Positions 16,109 to 24,222 of a DNA stretch of 64,000 bases are shown here, in pieces; positions within the stretch are counted from its first letter, which is position 1, and each line of letters starts with the position of its first letter. Both the position numbers and the translations under genes were made by a program. Under the pieces are notes generated by a model, which made no database searches, was not told the DNA's origin, and worked only from the letters and a program-made list of their open reading frames with translations. Origin of the DNA: Treponema denticola ATCC 35405 (GTDB taxonomy: Bacteria; Spirochaetota; Spirochaetia; Treponematales; Treponemataceae); NCBI RefSeq assembly GCF_000008185.1, contig NC_002967.9, positions 620,001 through 684,000 on the forward strand, written 5' to 3'.

Positions 16109-17302
16109 TTAAATCCTGTCGAACCTTTCTACCTCGGCTTCGTAGTTGATGCCTTCTACATCAAAGCCGTTTGAGGCTAAAAAGTCGTGGCGGTAGCCTG
16201 CAAGGTCGGTTAGGCTTTCGGCATTTTCGCCGGTTACTTTTTCCATTAAAGCCGAAACCGCCTTTTGAACGTCTTCTTCAAGCTCCCAGTCGTCGATACG
16301 GATTCTGTTTTCTTCATCGACGGGGATGGTGCCGTCTTTACGGTAGAGTCTTTCGGCATAAAGGCGGGTAATCTGCTCGATACAGCCCTCGTGGTTTCCT
16401 TTTTCTTTCATAACCTTAAACAAGGAAGCGAGGTATAGGGGAATTACGGGGATTACCGCACTTGCCCTTGTTACCAAGCCCTTGTTCACCGAAACGAAGG
16501 CCCGTATTGACGGGTTTTCTTTGTTTAGGCGGTGGGCAGTTGCTTCAAGGTGTTCTTTTGCCTTTCCTATGGTGCCCTTTCGGTAGAGGGCTTGAGTGGC
16601 CTCAGGGCCGATATAGGAATAGGCTAGGGTAATGCAGCCTTCTTCTAAAAGACCTTCTTTTGAAAGCTGCTTTATCCAGCGTTCCCAGTCTTCTCCTCCC
16701 ATAACCTTAACGGTTGCAGCGGCTTCTTCATCGTTTGCAGGTTCGGCGGAGATTTCTTTTAGTTCTCCCGTAAAGGGATCGACTGTCTTGCCTGTAAATG
16801 TTTTACCGAAGGGTTTTAAGACGGACTTGTGCATTATGCCTGTGTCGGGATCGGTTCTTACAGGGCTTGCCAAGCTGTAAACTATAAGATCGAATTTAAT
16901 TCCTTTCTTTTTGGCTTCTTCGATTACTTGTGCCTTGATTTCATCGGAAAAGGCGTCTCCGTCTATAGTTACGGAATAAAGGCCTTCCCTTTTGGCAGCC
17001 TCGTCAAAGGCCAGGTTGTTGTACCAGCCGGGTGTGCCGTACTTTGTTTCGCTTCCGGCTTTTTCAAAGGAAACGCCGATAGTGGCGGCCCCATAGCCGA
17101 ATGCTGCCGTTATCCGGCTTGCAAGTCCGTAACCGTTCGAGCAGCCGAGAACCAGCACGTTTTTAGGGGCTTTTGCTCCGGCTTTTACCTCAGCGGTAAT
17201 TCTCTTTTTTGTGTACTCTATTTGATCCTCAACGCCTTTTTTGCATCCTTGCGGATGAGCGTTTAGACAAATATTGTTCCTAACCATTGGTTTTACAATC
17301 AT
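16109..17302 (-). CDS. fabV: Trans-2-enoyl-CoA/ACP reductase (TER, FabV family)
   Basis: NADH-dependent reduction of trans-2-enoyl thioesters; the T. denticola enzyme (TER) is known to reduce crotonyl-CoA to butyryl-CoA essentially irreversibly. All 397 residues are present, with the NADH-binding GCSNGYGLASRI loop near residues 53-64 and the catalytic Tyr240 and Lys249 in the FabV-type Y-x8-K pattern. A strong GGAGG lies upstream of the ATG. Its position after fabG, fabD and fabH suggests that it also serves as the enoyl reductase of fatty-acid synthesis here; that is inference. I recognise this sequence as the T. denticola enzyme. Confidence 0.96.
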   Translation of the reverse strand: MIVKPMVRNNICLNAHPQGCKKGVEDQIEYTKKRITAEVKAGAKAPKNVLVLGCSNGYGLASRITAAFGYGAATIGVSFEKAGSETKYGTPGWYNNLAFDEAAKREGLYSVTIDGDAFSDEIKAQVIEEAKKKGIKFDLIVYSLASPVRTDPDTGIMHKSVLKPFGKTFTGKTVDPFTGELKEISAEPANDEEAAATVKVMGGEDWERWIKQLSKEGLLEEGCITLAYSYIGPEATQALYRKGTIGKAKEHLEATAHRLNKENPSIRAFVSVNKGLVTRASAVIPVIPLYLASLFKVMKEKGNHEGCIEQITRLYAERLYRKDGTIPVDEENRIRIDDWELEEDVQKAVSALMEKVTGENAESLTDLAGYRHDFLASNGFDVEGINYEAEVERFDRI

Positions 17303-17335
17303 ATCATACCTCCAGAACTGTTTCTTGTTTAATTT

Positions 17336-17429
17336 AACCGCAGAGATCGCAATGACCGCAAAGAATATTTAGGGAGTCTTTATAACTCATTCTTTAAATT
17401 TCTTTGTGCTCTCGGCGTTCTTAGCGGTT
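17336..17429. repeat. Imperfect inverted repeat of CGCAGAG/CGCAAAG type
   Basis: Left arm 17336-17364 (AACCGCAGAGATCGCAATGA then CCGCAAAGAA); right arm 17400-17429, whose reverse complement begins AACCGCTAAGAACGCCGAGA. The arms are alike but not perfectly complementary, with a 35-nt centre. Such arms occur scattered in many bacterial intergenic regions. It fills the gap between fabG and ter. Confidence 0.6.
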
Positions 17430-17447
17430 TCTTAGCTTCATTGCCTG

Positions 17448-18191
17448 TTATGCTCCCAGTCCGCCGTCGACTCCTAGGACTTGGGCGGTTATATAAAGCG
17501 ATAAGTCCGAAGCCAAAAAGACTGCGGCGTTTGCTATGTCTAGGGGCAGCCCTGCTCTTTTTAAGGGAATGCCCTCGATCCATGCCTTCCGCATTTCTTC
17601 GTTTACGGCGGCTGTCATATCGGTTTCGATATAGCCGGGGGCGATGGCGTTTACGCGTACTCCTCTTCCTGCCGTTTCTTTTGCAAGGCTCTTTGTAAAA
17701 CCTATAAGGCCAGCCTTGCTTGCGGAATAGTTGACCTGTCCGCCTTGACCGTGAAGGCCTACGATACTTGTCATATTGATAATCGAGCCGGCTCTTTTTC
17801 TAATCATATCGGAAGAAACAATTTGCGAGGCGACAAAAACGCCTGTTAAGTTTACGCGTAAAACGTCTTCCCAGTCGGAAAGCTTCATCCTAAATGAAAG
17901 GCCGTCTCTTGTAATACCTGCGTTGTTTACAAGTATGTCAAAGCCGCCGGATTCTTCGAGGGCTTTTTTTACCGTTTCGGTAAGGCCTTCCGCATTGCCG
18001 CAGTCAGCGTATATTTCATGAAATGTGCTTCCTTTTTCTTTTGCAAAAGCTTCCATTTCCGCCTTGCTTGCAGAAGGTTTTGTACATAAGCCCCAAACTT
18101 CGGCTCCCTCTTCAATAAATCTTCTAACAACCTCTTTTCCGATTCCTCGCGAAGAGCCTGTTACCAATGCTTTTTTTCCTTTTAATAACAT
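17448..18191 (-). CDS. fabG: 3-oxoacyl-[ACP] reductase
   Basis: NADPH-dependent reduction of 3-oxoacyl-ACP, the first reductive step in each round of chain elongation. The short-chain dehydrogenase fold is clear over 247 residues: TGSSRGIGKEV near residue 12, NNAGITRDG near 88, the catalytic Ser of NMTSIVG and YSASKAG (Tyr-x3-Lys) near 155, and the C-terminal GVDGG. GGAGG precedes the ATG. Upstream in transcription is the toxin gene at 18281-18652 and a degenerate structured element; downstream is ter. Confidence 0.95.
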   Translation of the reverse strand: MLLKGKKALVTGSSRGIGKEVVRRFIEEGAEVWGLCTKPSASKAEMEAFAKEKGSTFHEIYADCGNAEGLTETVKKALEESGGFDILVNNAGITRDGLSFRMKLSDWEDVLRVNLTGVFVASQIVSSDMIRKRAGSIINMTSIVGLHGQGGQVNYSASKAGLIGFTKSLAKETAGRGVRVNAIAPGYIETDMTAAVNEEMRKAWIEGIPLKRAGLPLDIANAAVFLASDLSLYITAQVLGVDGGLGA

Positions 18192-18207
18192 TCATACCTC
18201 CATTAAT

Positions 18208-18284
18208 TACGATGTTTTGTGCTTTAGCAAAAAATTCTTTCTCACAAAACTCTATAGATAAAATTGTTTTACATTTTAATCTAT
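18208..18284 (-). repeat. Structured intergenic element, copy D (degenerate)
   Basis: It lacks stem 1 but keeps an ACGATG box (18209-18214), stem 2 GTTTTGTG (18214-18221)/CACAAAAC (18243-18250) with an enlarged loop, and stem 3 ATAGATAAAAT (18254-18264)/ATTTTAATCTAT (18273-18284) with one bulge. Stem 3 reaches into the stop codon region of the toxin gene. Order and spacing match copies A-C. Confidence 0.6.
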
Positions 18285-18652
18285 GCCAAAATTAAATCGG
18301 TAATAAACCGAAAGTCTTTGATATTTGTAGTATACAACGGCAATCCCAACTCTAATGCCGTAGAGGCAATCAAAGCATCAGGAATCAAAAGTCCATGACT
18401 TTTAGTATACTTTTCAATCAGGTGCTTTGCCTTTATAGAAATTGTTTCAGAAATTTCCACAATCTCAAAATCAGAAAAAGCCTTTTTTATAATACCGGCT
18501 TCACGCTTGTTCAAAGCCCCAACCATTAACTCCATATAAGTAACGGAAGACATGCCCAAACCTTGCTCTCTGTCTTGTTGAAGTTTTTGCTGAGCCTCAA
18601 GTTTCCCTCGAAGGTAGTCTATCAGAATACAAGTATCACAAAGGTAAAGCAT
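18281..18652 (-). CDS. vapC: PIN-domain toxin, VapC type
   Basis: A 123-residue PIN-domain ribonuclease, the toxin of a type II toxin-antitoxin pair. The acidic residues that hold the metal ion are visible: Asp in LCDTCILIDYLRG at the N terminus, Glu in TYMELMVGA, Asp in LLIPDALIAST and Asp near the C terminus (IKDFRFI). I start it at 18652, where TAATG overlaps the antitoxin stop by one base. VapC proteins typically cut specific tRNAs or rRNA; the target here is unknown. Confidence 0.9.
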   Translation of the reverse strand: MLYLCDTCILIDYLRGKLEAQQKLQQDREQGLGMSSVTYMELMVGALNKREAGIIKKAFSDFEIVEISETISIKAKHLIEKYTKSHGLLIPDALIASTALELGLPLYTTNIKDFRFITDLILA

Positions 18653-18867
18653 TAAGAACGTCCCCATGCTTTATTTCTTATCTCTTCAACTGAAATGTTT
18701 CTGTCCTTCCATAATCCAAAGGCAGCGTTAAAGTCTGAATCTTCCCTTTTATGAGTTTTTACAGGTTTGTGTAAAGTCTTAACTATTTTATCAAGCAGCC
18801 TAAGTCTTTCCGTATAGGAAAGCATATCAACTTGTGCTGAAAGTTGTTCAAAAGCAAGTTCCGACAT
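18652..18867 (-). CDS. Antitoxin of the VapBC-like pair
   Basis: A 71-residue protein directly upstream of and overlapping the PIN toxin by one base, which identifies it as the cognate antitoxin. It has the layout of DUF2281/addiction-module antitoxins: a short N-terminal helical region (YTERLRLLDKIVKTLHK) and a polar C-terminal tail likely to wrap the toxin, ending FGLWKDRNISVEEIRNKAWG. The ATG at 18867 is chosen over one two codons upstream because AAGGAG then lies six nt away. The pair lies between fabD and fabG, breaking the fab gene order. Confidence 0.85.
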   Translation of the reverse strand: MSELAFEQLSAQVDMLSYTERLRLLDKIVKTLHKPVKTHKREDSDFNAAFGLWKDRNISVEEIRNKAWGRS

Positions 18868-18923
18868 AGACATCTCCTTTAAATTTTTTCAAGCTGTTTG
18901 TTTATAAACCGCATATTCCGTTT

Positions 18924-19901
18924 CTATTCGATAATCTTATTTAGCTGTTCCAATGTACCTGTCGGGGAACATGCGAGTTCATCCGATGCAAAACCGCTGT
19001 CTCTCCAAAGATTGCACAGGGTGTTTCCCGGGCCTACTTCCAAGAGGCGGAAAGGTTTTAAACTTCCGCTCAAAGAAGCGATTTCCTTTTCTTCGCTCGT
19101 CCATAGGACGGGATGGGTAAGGTGAAGGACTGCGTTTGCTTTTGCTTCTTCTCCCGATTTTACTTGCTTGCCCGTAACGTTTGAAAATACAGGGATTTGA
19201 GGGGCTTTAAAGTCAAAGCTTTTTAAGACCTCTTCAAATTCTTTTGCCGCTTCTTCCATTAGGGGGGAGTGGAAGGGGCCCGCAACCGCAAGGCGGACGC
19301 ATCTTTTTGCTCCGGCTTCCTTGCACAAGTCTTCTGCAAGGCTTAAGCCCTCCGCCGTTCCCGAGATAACGGTTTGAACGGGACTATTCATATTGGCAGC
19401 AAATACTATGCCGCTTTTGGGGTCGGAATAGGGCTTTAATAGCTCCAGAACTTTTTCGGGCTCAAGTTTTAAAATAGCCGACATGCCTAGGGCACCGGAG
19501 CCTTCTGTTGCTCTGGCTGCAATCTTATCGCAGGCTGCCTGCATAATAGTTCCTCGTTTTTGTACGATGCGAATCATATCGTCAAAGCTTAAAATACCGG
19601 AAGCATAGAGGGCCGAAAATTCGCCCAGACTGAAACCTGCAACGGCCTTAGGGCTGATTCCTTTTTCTTTTAAAACGGCAAGAATAGCCGTCTCAACCGC
19701 AATTATAGCCAACTGGCTCTTATCGCTTCTTGAAAGTTCTTCGTTTTCGGTGTGCCGTAAAAGGGCATCGATATCCTCTCCGGTTATATCGCCGATTTTT
19801 TTGATTAGGTCCTTTGCGGCTCCATATTCGTCAACAATATCTTGAGCCATACCCTTAAATTGGGCACCCTGCCCCGAAAATAAAAATATACTGTTCATCA
19901 T
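18924..19901 (-). CDS. fabD: Malonyl-CoA:ACP transacylase
   Basis: Moves malonyl from CoA to acyl-carrier protein to supply fatty-acid elongation. The 325 residues show the early LFSGQGAQFKGM motif, the nucleophile Ser91 in GFSLGE (usually GHSLGE, here with Phe in place of His) and the catalytic His in GPFHSPLM near residue 201. Two adjacent ATG codons follow GAGAGGATT; either could be used. It starts 24 nt after the fabH stop, so the two are one transcript. Confidence 0.96.
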   Translation of the reverse strand: MMNSIFLFSGQGAQFKGMAQDIVDEYGAAKDLIKKIGDITGEDIDALLRHTENEELSRSDKSQLAIIAVETAILAVLKEKGISPKAVAGFSLGEFSALYASGILSFDDMIRIVQKRGTIMQAACDKIAARATEGSGALGMSAILKLEPEKVLELLKPYSDPKSGIVFAANMNSPVQTVISGTAEGLSLAEDLCKEAGAKRCVRLAVAGPFHSPLMEEAAKEFEEVLKSFDFKAPQIPVFSNVTGKQVKSGEEAKANAVLHLTHPVLWTSEEKEIASLSGSLKPFRLLEVGPGNTLCNLWRDSGFASDELACSPTGTLEQLNKIIE

Positions 19902-19925
19902 AATCCTCTCTTTACTATATTTATT

Positions 19926-20861
19926 CTAAAATCTTATAACGGCACCGCCCCAAGTGAGCCCGGCCCCAAAGCCTGCCGTAATTATTGTTGTTCCTTCAGT
20001 TAATTTTCCTTGAAGCCTTAAATCATCGAGGGTTATCGGAATGGAAGCTGCCGAAGTGTTTCCGTAGTTTTCCATATTGCATGCGAATTTGCTCATATCG
20101 GTGTTAAGTCTTTTTGCGGCGGCTTCTAAAATACGCTTATTGGCTTGGTGGCATACAACCAAGTCTACATCTTCCATATTGATGTTTTCTTTTTGAAGAA
20201 GGCTTTTTACGGTTTCGGTTATAACGCCGACTGCAAAATTGTAGACGGTTCTTCCGTTCATTTTTAGATGGTCTGCCATATAAAGAGCTTCATAACCTGT
20301 TCCGTCAGAACCTAAAATTACCGAGCCTATGCCCCGCTTTGAATTATCAAAGGTGTTTTCAAGGAGGGCTGCCCCGGCTCCGTCTCCGAATAGTACGCAG
20401 GTAGAACGGTCTTGCCAATCGATTATTTTGCTTAAAACTTCGGTGCCGCAGACAAGGGCATAACGCCGGCCGTGCCTTTCCATGAGGGCTGCTGCCGTAT
20501 CTATTGCGTATAAAAAGCCTGAGCATGCTGCCGACAGGTCAAAACATGCCGCATTTTTTGCACCCAGTTCTTTTTGGATAAGACAGGCATTCGACGGAAA
20601 GCCTTGGTATTCTGCCGTGGCTGTGGCGCAGATAATTAAGTCTATATCCTGAGGATTTAGATTTTCATTTGCCAAGACCTGCTTACAGGCCTCGGCACCG
20701 AGGGATGCACTTGTGTCTTCTTGGGAAGCTATATAGCGGCTTCCTATCCCTGTGTGGCTTCTGATCCATTCATCCGAAGTATCTAAAGAAGCGGGAAAAT
20801 CGCTGTTGTGCATTATCTTTTTTGGGATAGACTTCCCTGTTGTCTTTATTATAATAGCCAT
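19926..20861 (-). CDS. fabH: 3-oxoacyl-[ACP] synthase III
   Basis: Starts fatty-acid synthesis by condensing acetyl-CoA or another acyl-CoA with malonyl-ACP. The thiolase-fold enzyme has 311 residues with catalytic Cys113 in LSAACSGFLYAID, the His of VCHQANKRI and the Asn of ENYGNTSAAS. It is the first gene of the minus-strand run fabH-fabD-(toxin pair)-fabG-ter and has a good promoter 30 bp upstream. No acpP or fabF is visible in the window, so those lie elsewhere. Confidence 0.96.
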   Translation of the reverse strand: MAIIIKTTGKSIPKKIMHNSDFPASLDTSDEWIRSHTGIGSRYIASQEDTSASLGAEACKQVLANENLNPQDIDLIICATATAEYQGFPSNACLIQKELGAKNAACFDLSAACSGFLYAIDTAAALMERHGRRYALVCGTEVLSKIIDWQDRSTCVLFGDGAGAALLENTFDNSKRGIGSVILGSDGTGYEALYMADHLKMNGRTVYNFAVGVITETVKSLLQKENINMEDVDLVVCHQANKRILEAAAKRLNTDMSKFACNMENYGNTSAASIPITLDDLRLQGKLTEGTTIITAGFGAGLTWGGAVIRF

Positions 20862-20892
20862 AGTTTTCTCGCTTTATAATTTTATAAGGAAT

Positions 20893-20922
20893 ATTTTAGT
20901 ATTTTTTTGATAATAATGTCAA
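20893..20922 (-). promoter_or_regulatory. Promoter of the fabH-fabD run
   Basis: On the minus strand: TTGACA (20922-20917), an 18-nt spacer, TAAAAT (20898-20893). It predicts a leader of about 25 nt before fabH. Confidence 0.6.
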
Positions 20923-21027
20923 CCGTCGGGGAAAATTTGGAAATGTCTTTTATTTATTGTAATTATGTGATATGATAGTGCAAATTGGATTTTAACCTAA
21001 CTTTAATTTTTTATGGGAGGTGTATTT

Positions 21028-21945
21028 ATGAAACCAACTCTTTTAGTTCTAGCTGCCGGGATGGGCAGCCGATATGGAGGAGTAAAACAAATAGCTGCTG
21101 TCGGAAGGCATGATGAAACCTTATTAGACTATGCCGTTTATGACGCGATGAATAACGGCTTTGGAAAGGTTGTCTTTATAATTAGGGAAGATATTGAAAA
21201 CGATTTTAGAGAGCGCTTTTTTAATAGGATTGCACGCAATTGCAATGCCGATTATGTATTCCAATCTATGGACGGGTTTTTAACCGATGAGCAAATAAAA
21301 AGGGCCGTTAATCGGAAAAAACCTTGGGGAACTGCTCATGCTATTTTGTCTGCGGAGTTAAAGATAAATGAGCCTTTTGCGGTTATAAATGCCGATGACT
21401 ACTACGGCCGCTCGGCTTATAAAACGATAGCAACCCATCTTTCAACCCTGTCAAATGATTCTACGGAACACGCTATGGTCGGTTATATCTTGGATAAAAC
21501 CTTGAGCCGCTCCGGTTCCGTTTCGAGAGGGGTCTGCCAAGTAGGGAACGGTTACCTTATCGGAATAACCGAGCATAAGGATATTGCGTACAAAAAAGAA
21601 GGTTCAGTCGAAAAGATTGTTTCCGAGCATGAGGGAAAGACCGTCGAATTTTCAGGCAAGGAAACTGTTTCGATGAATCTATTCGGCTTCTCTCCTAAAA
21701 TTTTCGATTTTATGAATGAGTATTTTAAAGACTTTATCCACAAATATGCAGAAAGCGAAAAAGCCGAATGTCTTTTGCCTGAAGGTGTAGGTGCAATGAT
21801 GAAAAAGGGCTTAGGTAAGGTTAAGGTTTATACTACCACCGAAAGATGGTTCGGAATGACCTATCCCGAAGACAGAGAAATTGTTAAAAAAGAACTTGAA
21901 AATAAGGTAAAAGAAGGCTACTATCCCGAATTCCTGTGGAGGTAA
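21028..21945 (+). CDS. Sugar-phosphate nucleotidyltransferase family protein
   Basis: The N-terminal KPTLLVLAAGMGSRYGG loop is the nucleotide-binding signature of sugar-1-phosphate nucleotidyltransferases, and NADDYYG near residue 116 is the usual metal-binding Asp motif. At 305 residues it is long for a simple thymidylyl- or uridylyl-transferase, and the sugar and base used cannot be told from sequence. I start it at 21028, where GGGAGGTG lies six nt upstream; an ATG five codons earlier overlaps that ribosome site. The 3' end overlaps the convergent gene by 25 bp. Confidence 0.88.
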   Translation: MKPTLLVLAAGMGSRYGGVKQIAAVGRHDETLLDYAVYDAMNNGFGKVVFIIREDIENDFRERFFNRIARNCNADYVFQSMDGFLTDEQIKRAVNRKKPWGTAHAILSAELKINEPFAVINADDYYGRSAYKTIATHLSTLSNDSTEHAMVGYILDKTLSRSGSVSRGVCQVGNGYLIGITEHKDIAYKKEGSVEKIVSEHEGKTVEFSGKETVSMNLFGFSPKIFDFMNEYFKDFIHKYAESEKAECLLPEGVGAMMKKGLGKVKVYTTTERWFGMTYPEDREIVKKELENKVKEGYYPEFLWR

Positions 21946-22721
21946 TTTCTTTCTGCTAAGGCCTTTTCGACTTCGGGGGCAAAAAGAGCAAAGTCGTATT
22001 TTGCGGGATCTTCGGGACAAAATTCTCTAAGACGTTCCGTTATTTCTTCTACGGCTTTGCGGTCGTTTTGTTTTCGGGTTAAAAGGCCTAGAGCTCTTCC
22101 CCTTCGGGCACAGTGAACATCCAAGGGGAGGTAGAGCTCAGACGGTTTAACGCTTTTCCATAAACCGAAATCGACCCCCTTATCCTTAGACCTTACCATC
22201 CAGCGTAAAAACATATTTAGCCTTTTTGCTGCAGACCCGCCTTCCATATCGGCTATATGCTTTGTATTATGCGGATCCATGTTTTTGATAAATTCTTTTC
22301 TAAATCGGCTCATCCTGCTTATCAAAGGCTCATCTTGATTTTTAGCTTTAAATAATTCTTCAAAATTTGAGCCCGATAAATAAATGCGTCTTATAGCCTT
22401 TGCTATGGCGAGACTGTCTTTTCCGTTTAGGGTGCGGTGATAAAAAGTGTTTATTATTTTTAGCTGAGCCGGTGTGCTTTGAGTTAAAAATGCATGAGGC
22501 TGATTTTGTAAAATGTCCATTAGTTTATCCGCACTTTTTAAGATGGAGGTTCTATTTCCCCATGCAAAAATAGAAACAAAAAAGCCCGCAATTTCTATGT
22601 CTTCTTTTTTAGAAAAACGGTGCGGAATACTTATAGGATCGGCAGGTATAAAGGCCGGCTTTTCGTATTTTACTACCAGCTTGTCAAGAGTCTTTTTTAG
22701 GTCTTTAAATTGAGAGCTCAT
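21921..22721 (-). CDS. TIGR02757/DUF2400 family protein
   Basis: A 266-residue protein of the TIGR02757 (DUF2400) family, recognised from the early IPHRFSKKEDIEIAGFFVSIFAWGNR segment and the later MFLRWMVRSKDKGVDFGLW and PLDVHCARRGRALGLL motifs. The family is widespread in Bacteroidetes and spirochaetes and resembles the helix-hairpin-helix DNA glycosylase fold, but its activity is not established. Its ATG overlaps the stop of the Lys/Ala-rich gene by one base, so it belongs to the transcript that starts with parA. Confidence 0.88.
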   Translation of the reverse strand: MSSQFKDLKKTLDKLVVKYEKPAFIPADPISIPHRFSKKEDIEIAGFFVSIFAWGNRTSILKSADKLMDILQNQPHAFLTQSTPAQLKIINTFYHRTLNGKDSLAIAKAIRRIYLSGSNFEELFKAKNQDEPLISRMSRFRKEFIKNMDPHNTKHIADMEGGSAAKRLNMFLRWMVRSKDKGVDFGLWKSVKPSELYLPLDVHCARRGRALGLLTRKQNDRKAVEEITERLREFCPEDPAKYDFALFAPEVEKALAERNYLHRNSG

Positions 22722-23305
22722 TATATCTTTATCTTAAAATTTGTTTTTAAAAGTTTTATAAGTTCCAGCCAGCGGGGATCGTGGGTGTCGGCAAGTCCTA
22801 AATCGCCTACAAAATCTCCTCTCTCTTTGAAGAACCAGTGAATAAGGTTGAGCCTTATCTCATTGTCATCCAGTTTTGCATTTACGATTTTTAAAATACT
22901 GAAAAGCTCATCGGCATTTATCAGCTTCCATTTCCCGCCGCTTATTATGTGATAAACGGAACCGTCGCTTGCTCTTTCAATCCTAAAATCTTTTTTGGGC
23001 TGAGCTTTTTTTACGCTGACGGTTTTTGCCCTTTTTTCTTCTATTGCCTGCAAGTCTTCTTCAAGAGCTTCTACCTGCATATTATATAAGTGAACGCGAG
23101 CCTGTTCTATCAAAAATAAGAGGCCTTCAGCATCCATTTGCTTTGTGAGCTCCGCTAATTCGGTAACGAGTTTTTTTTCGGCAGCCGATTGTTTATAGGC
23201 GGAAATAGTTTTTTTAGCCGAGGTCTTTGCCGTTTTTTTTGCAGCGGCTTTTGCCGGTGTCTTAGCCTTTTTTGTAGTTTTTGTTTCACTTGCTTTTTTT
23301 GCCAT
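22721..23305 (-). CDS. Lys/Ala-rich tailed protein downstream of parAB, unknown
   Basis: A 194-residue protein in two parts. Residues 1-45 are almost only Lys, Ala, Thr and Ser (KTTKKAKTPAKAAAKKTAK), resembling histone-H1-like or nucleoid-binding tails. The rest is an ordered alpha-helical domain with FRIERASDGSVYHIISGGKW and an aromatic-rich end. I do not recognise the folded domain. I choose the ATG at 23305 because GGAGG lies six nt upstream. The gene follows parB by 23 nt, so DNA binding linked to chromosome segregation is a reasonable guess, no more. Confidence 0.75.
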   Translation of the reverse strand: MAKKASETKTTKKAKTPAKAAAKKTAKTSAKKTISAYKQSAAEKKLVTELAELTKQMDAEGLLFLIEQARVHLYNMQVEALEEDLQAIEEKRAKTVSVKKAQPKKDFRIERASDGSVYHIISGGKWKLINADELFSILKIVNAKLDDNEIRLNLIHWFFKERGDFVGDLGLADTHDPRWLELIKLLKTNFKIKI

Positions 23306-23328
23306 ATCATCCTCCAATTTTTTCCGGT

Positions 23329-24222
23329 TTAAGAGTTTATCTTTTTATATAGCATGTCCAAATCATCTTTTGAAAAGTATGATATTTCGACAACTCCTTT
23401 TTTTAAGTTTCCTTTTATTTGAACCTTTGTTCCTAAGGAGTTTATAAACTGCTGTTCAATATCTCTTAATTCAAAATCATCGGTAGAAAGTGATTGCGTT
23501 TCTTTTTTTTGTTTTTTTGTTATGCGGCCGATTCCAGAATTAAGATCGGCTGCCATTGACTCGGCTTCGCGTACCGATAGTTCCGATTCTAAAATTCTCG
23601 AAAAAAGAATTTTTTGATCGGCAGGATTTACTATTGATAGTAGAGAACGTGCATGACCTGCCGTTATTTTATTTACCCGCAAAGCATCTTTCATTTCTTC
23701 CGGCAGCTTTAATATTCTTAAACTGTTTGTAATTGCCGACCGGCTTTTGCCGACCCTCTTTGCAAGTTCCTCTTGGTTTATGGCGGCCAGTTCCATAATC
23801 TCTTGGTAGGCAAGGGCTTCATCGATTGCGTTTAGGTCTTCCCTCTGAATGTTTTCGATAAGGGCTACTTCCAGTTTCTTTTTTTCTTCAAAGCTGCGTA
23901 GGATTACCGGAACCGTTTCCAAGCCTAAGCTGATGGCCGCTCTTGTGCGCCTTTCTCCGGCTATTATAAAGTAACCCTTGTCCTCATGTTTTTCGGCTAC
24001 AATCGGCTGAATTATTCCGTGTTCTTTTATTGATTCTGCAAGTTCGCTTATTTTTTCTTCATCAAATGTTTTTCGAGGCTGATAAGGATTGGGTTGCAGC
24101 AGTTTAGGGTCAATATTGATAATTGAGTCTTCGGAAATATTCAGTGATTCCACTATCTGATTTGCCGGTTGCTCTTCCAAGAGGGCATTGAGCCCCCTTC
24201 CTAATGCCGATTTTTTAGCCAC
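23329..24222 (-). CDS. parB: Chromosome-partitioning protein ParB
   Basis: A CTP-dependent DNA clamp that loads at parS sites and works with ParA to segregate replication origins. The 297 residues include the N-terminal NPYQPRKTFDEEKI box, the GERRTRAA catalytic-pocket motif near residue 92, the helix-turn-helix with AKRVGKSRSAITNSLRILKLP, and a C-terminal dimerisation domain. Its start overlaps the parA stop by eight bases. I see no clear 16-bp parS palindrome of the common TGTTTCACGTGAAACA form in the window. Confidence 0.96.
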   Translation of the reverse strand: MAKKSALGRGLNALLEEQPANQIVESLNISEDSIINIDPKLLQPNPYQPRKTFDEEKISELAESIKEHGIIQPIVAEKHEDKGYFIIAGERRTRAAISLGLETVPVILRSFEEKKKLEVALIENIQREDLNAIDEALAYQEIMELAAINQEELAKRVGKSRSAITNSLRILKLPEEMKDALRVNKITAGHARSLLSIVNPADQKILFSRILESELSVREAESMAADLNSGIGRITKKQKKETQSLSTDDFELRDIEQQFINSLGTKVQIKGNLKKGVVEISYFSKDDLDMLYKKINS

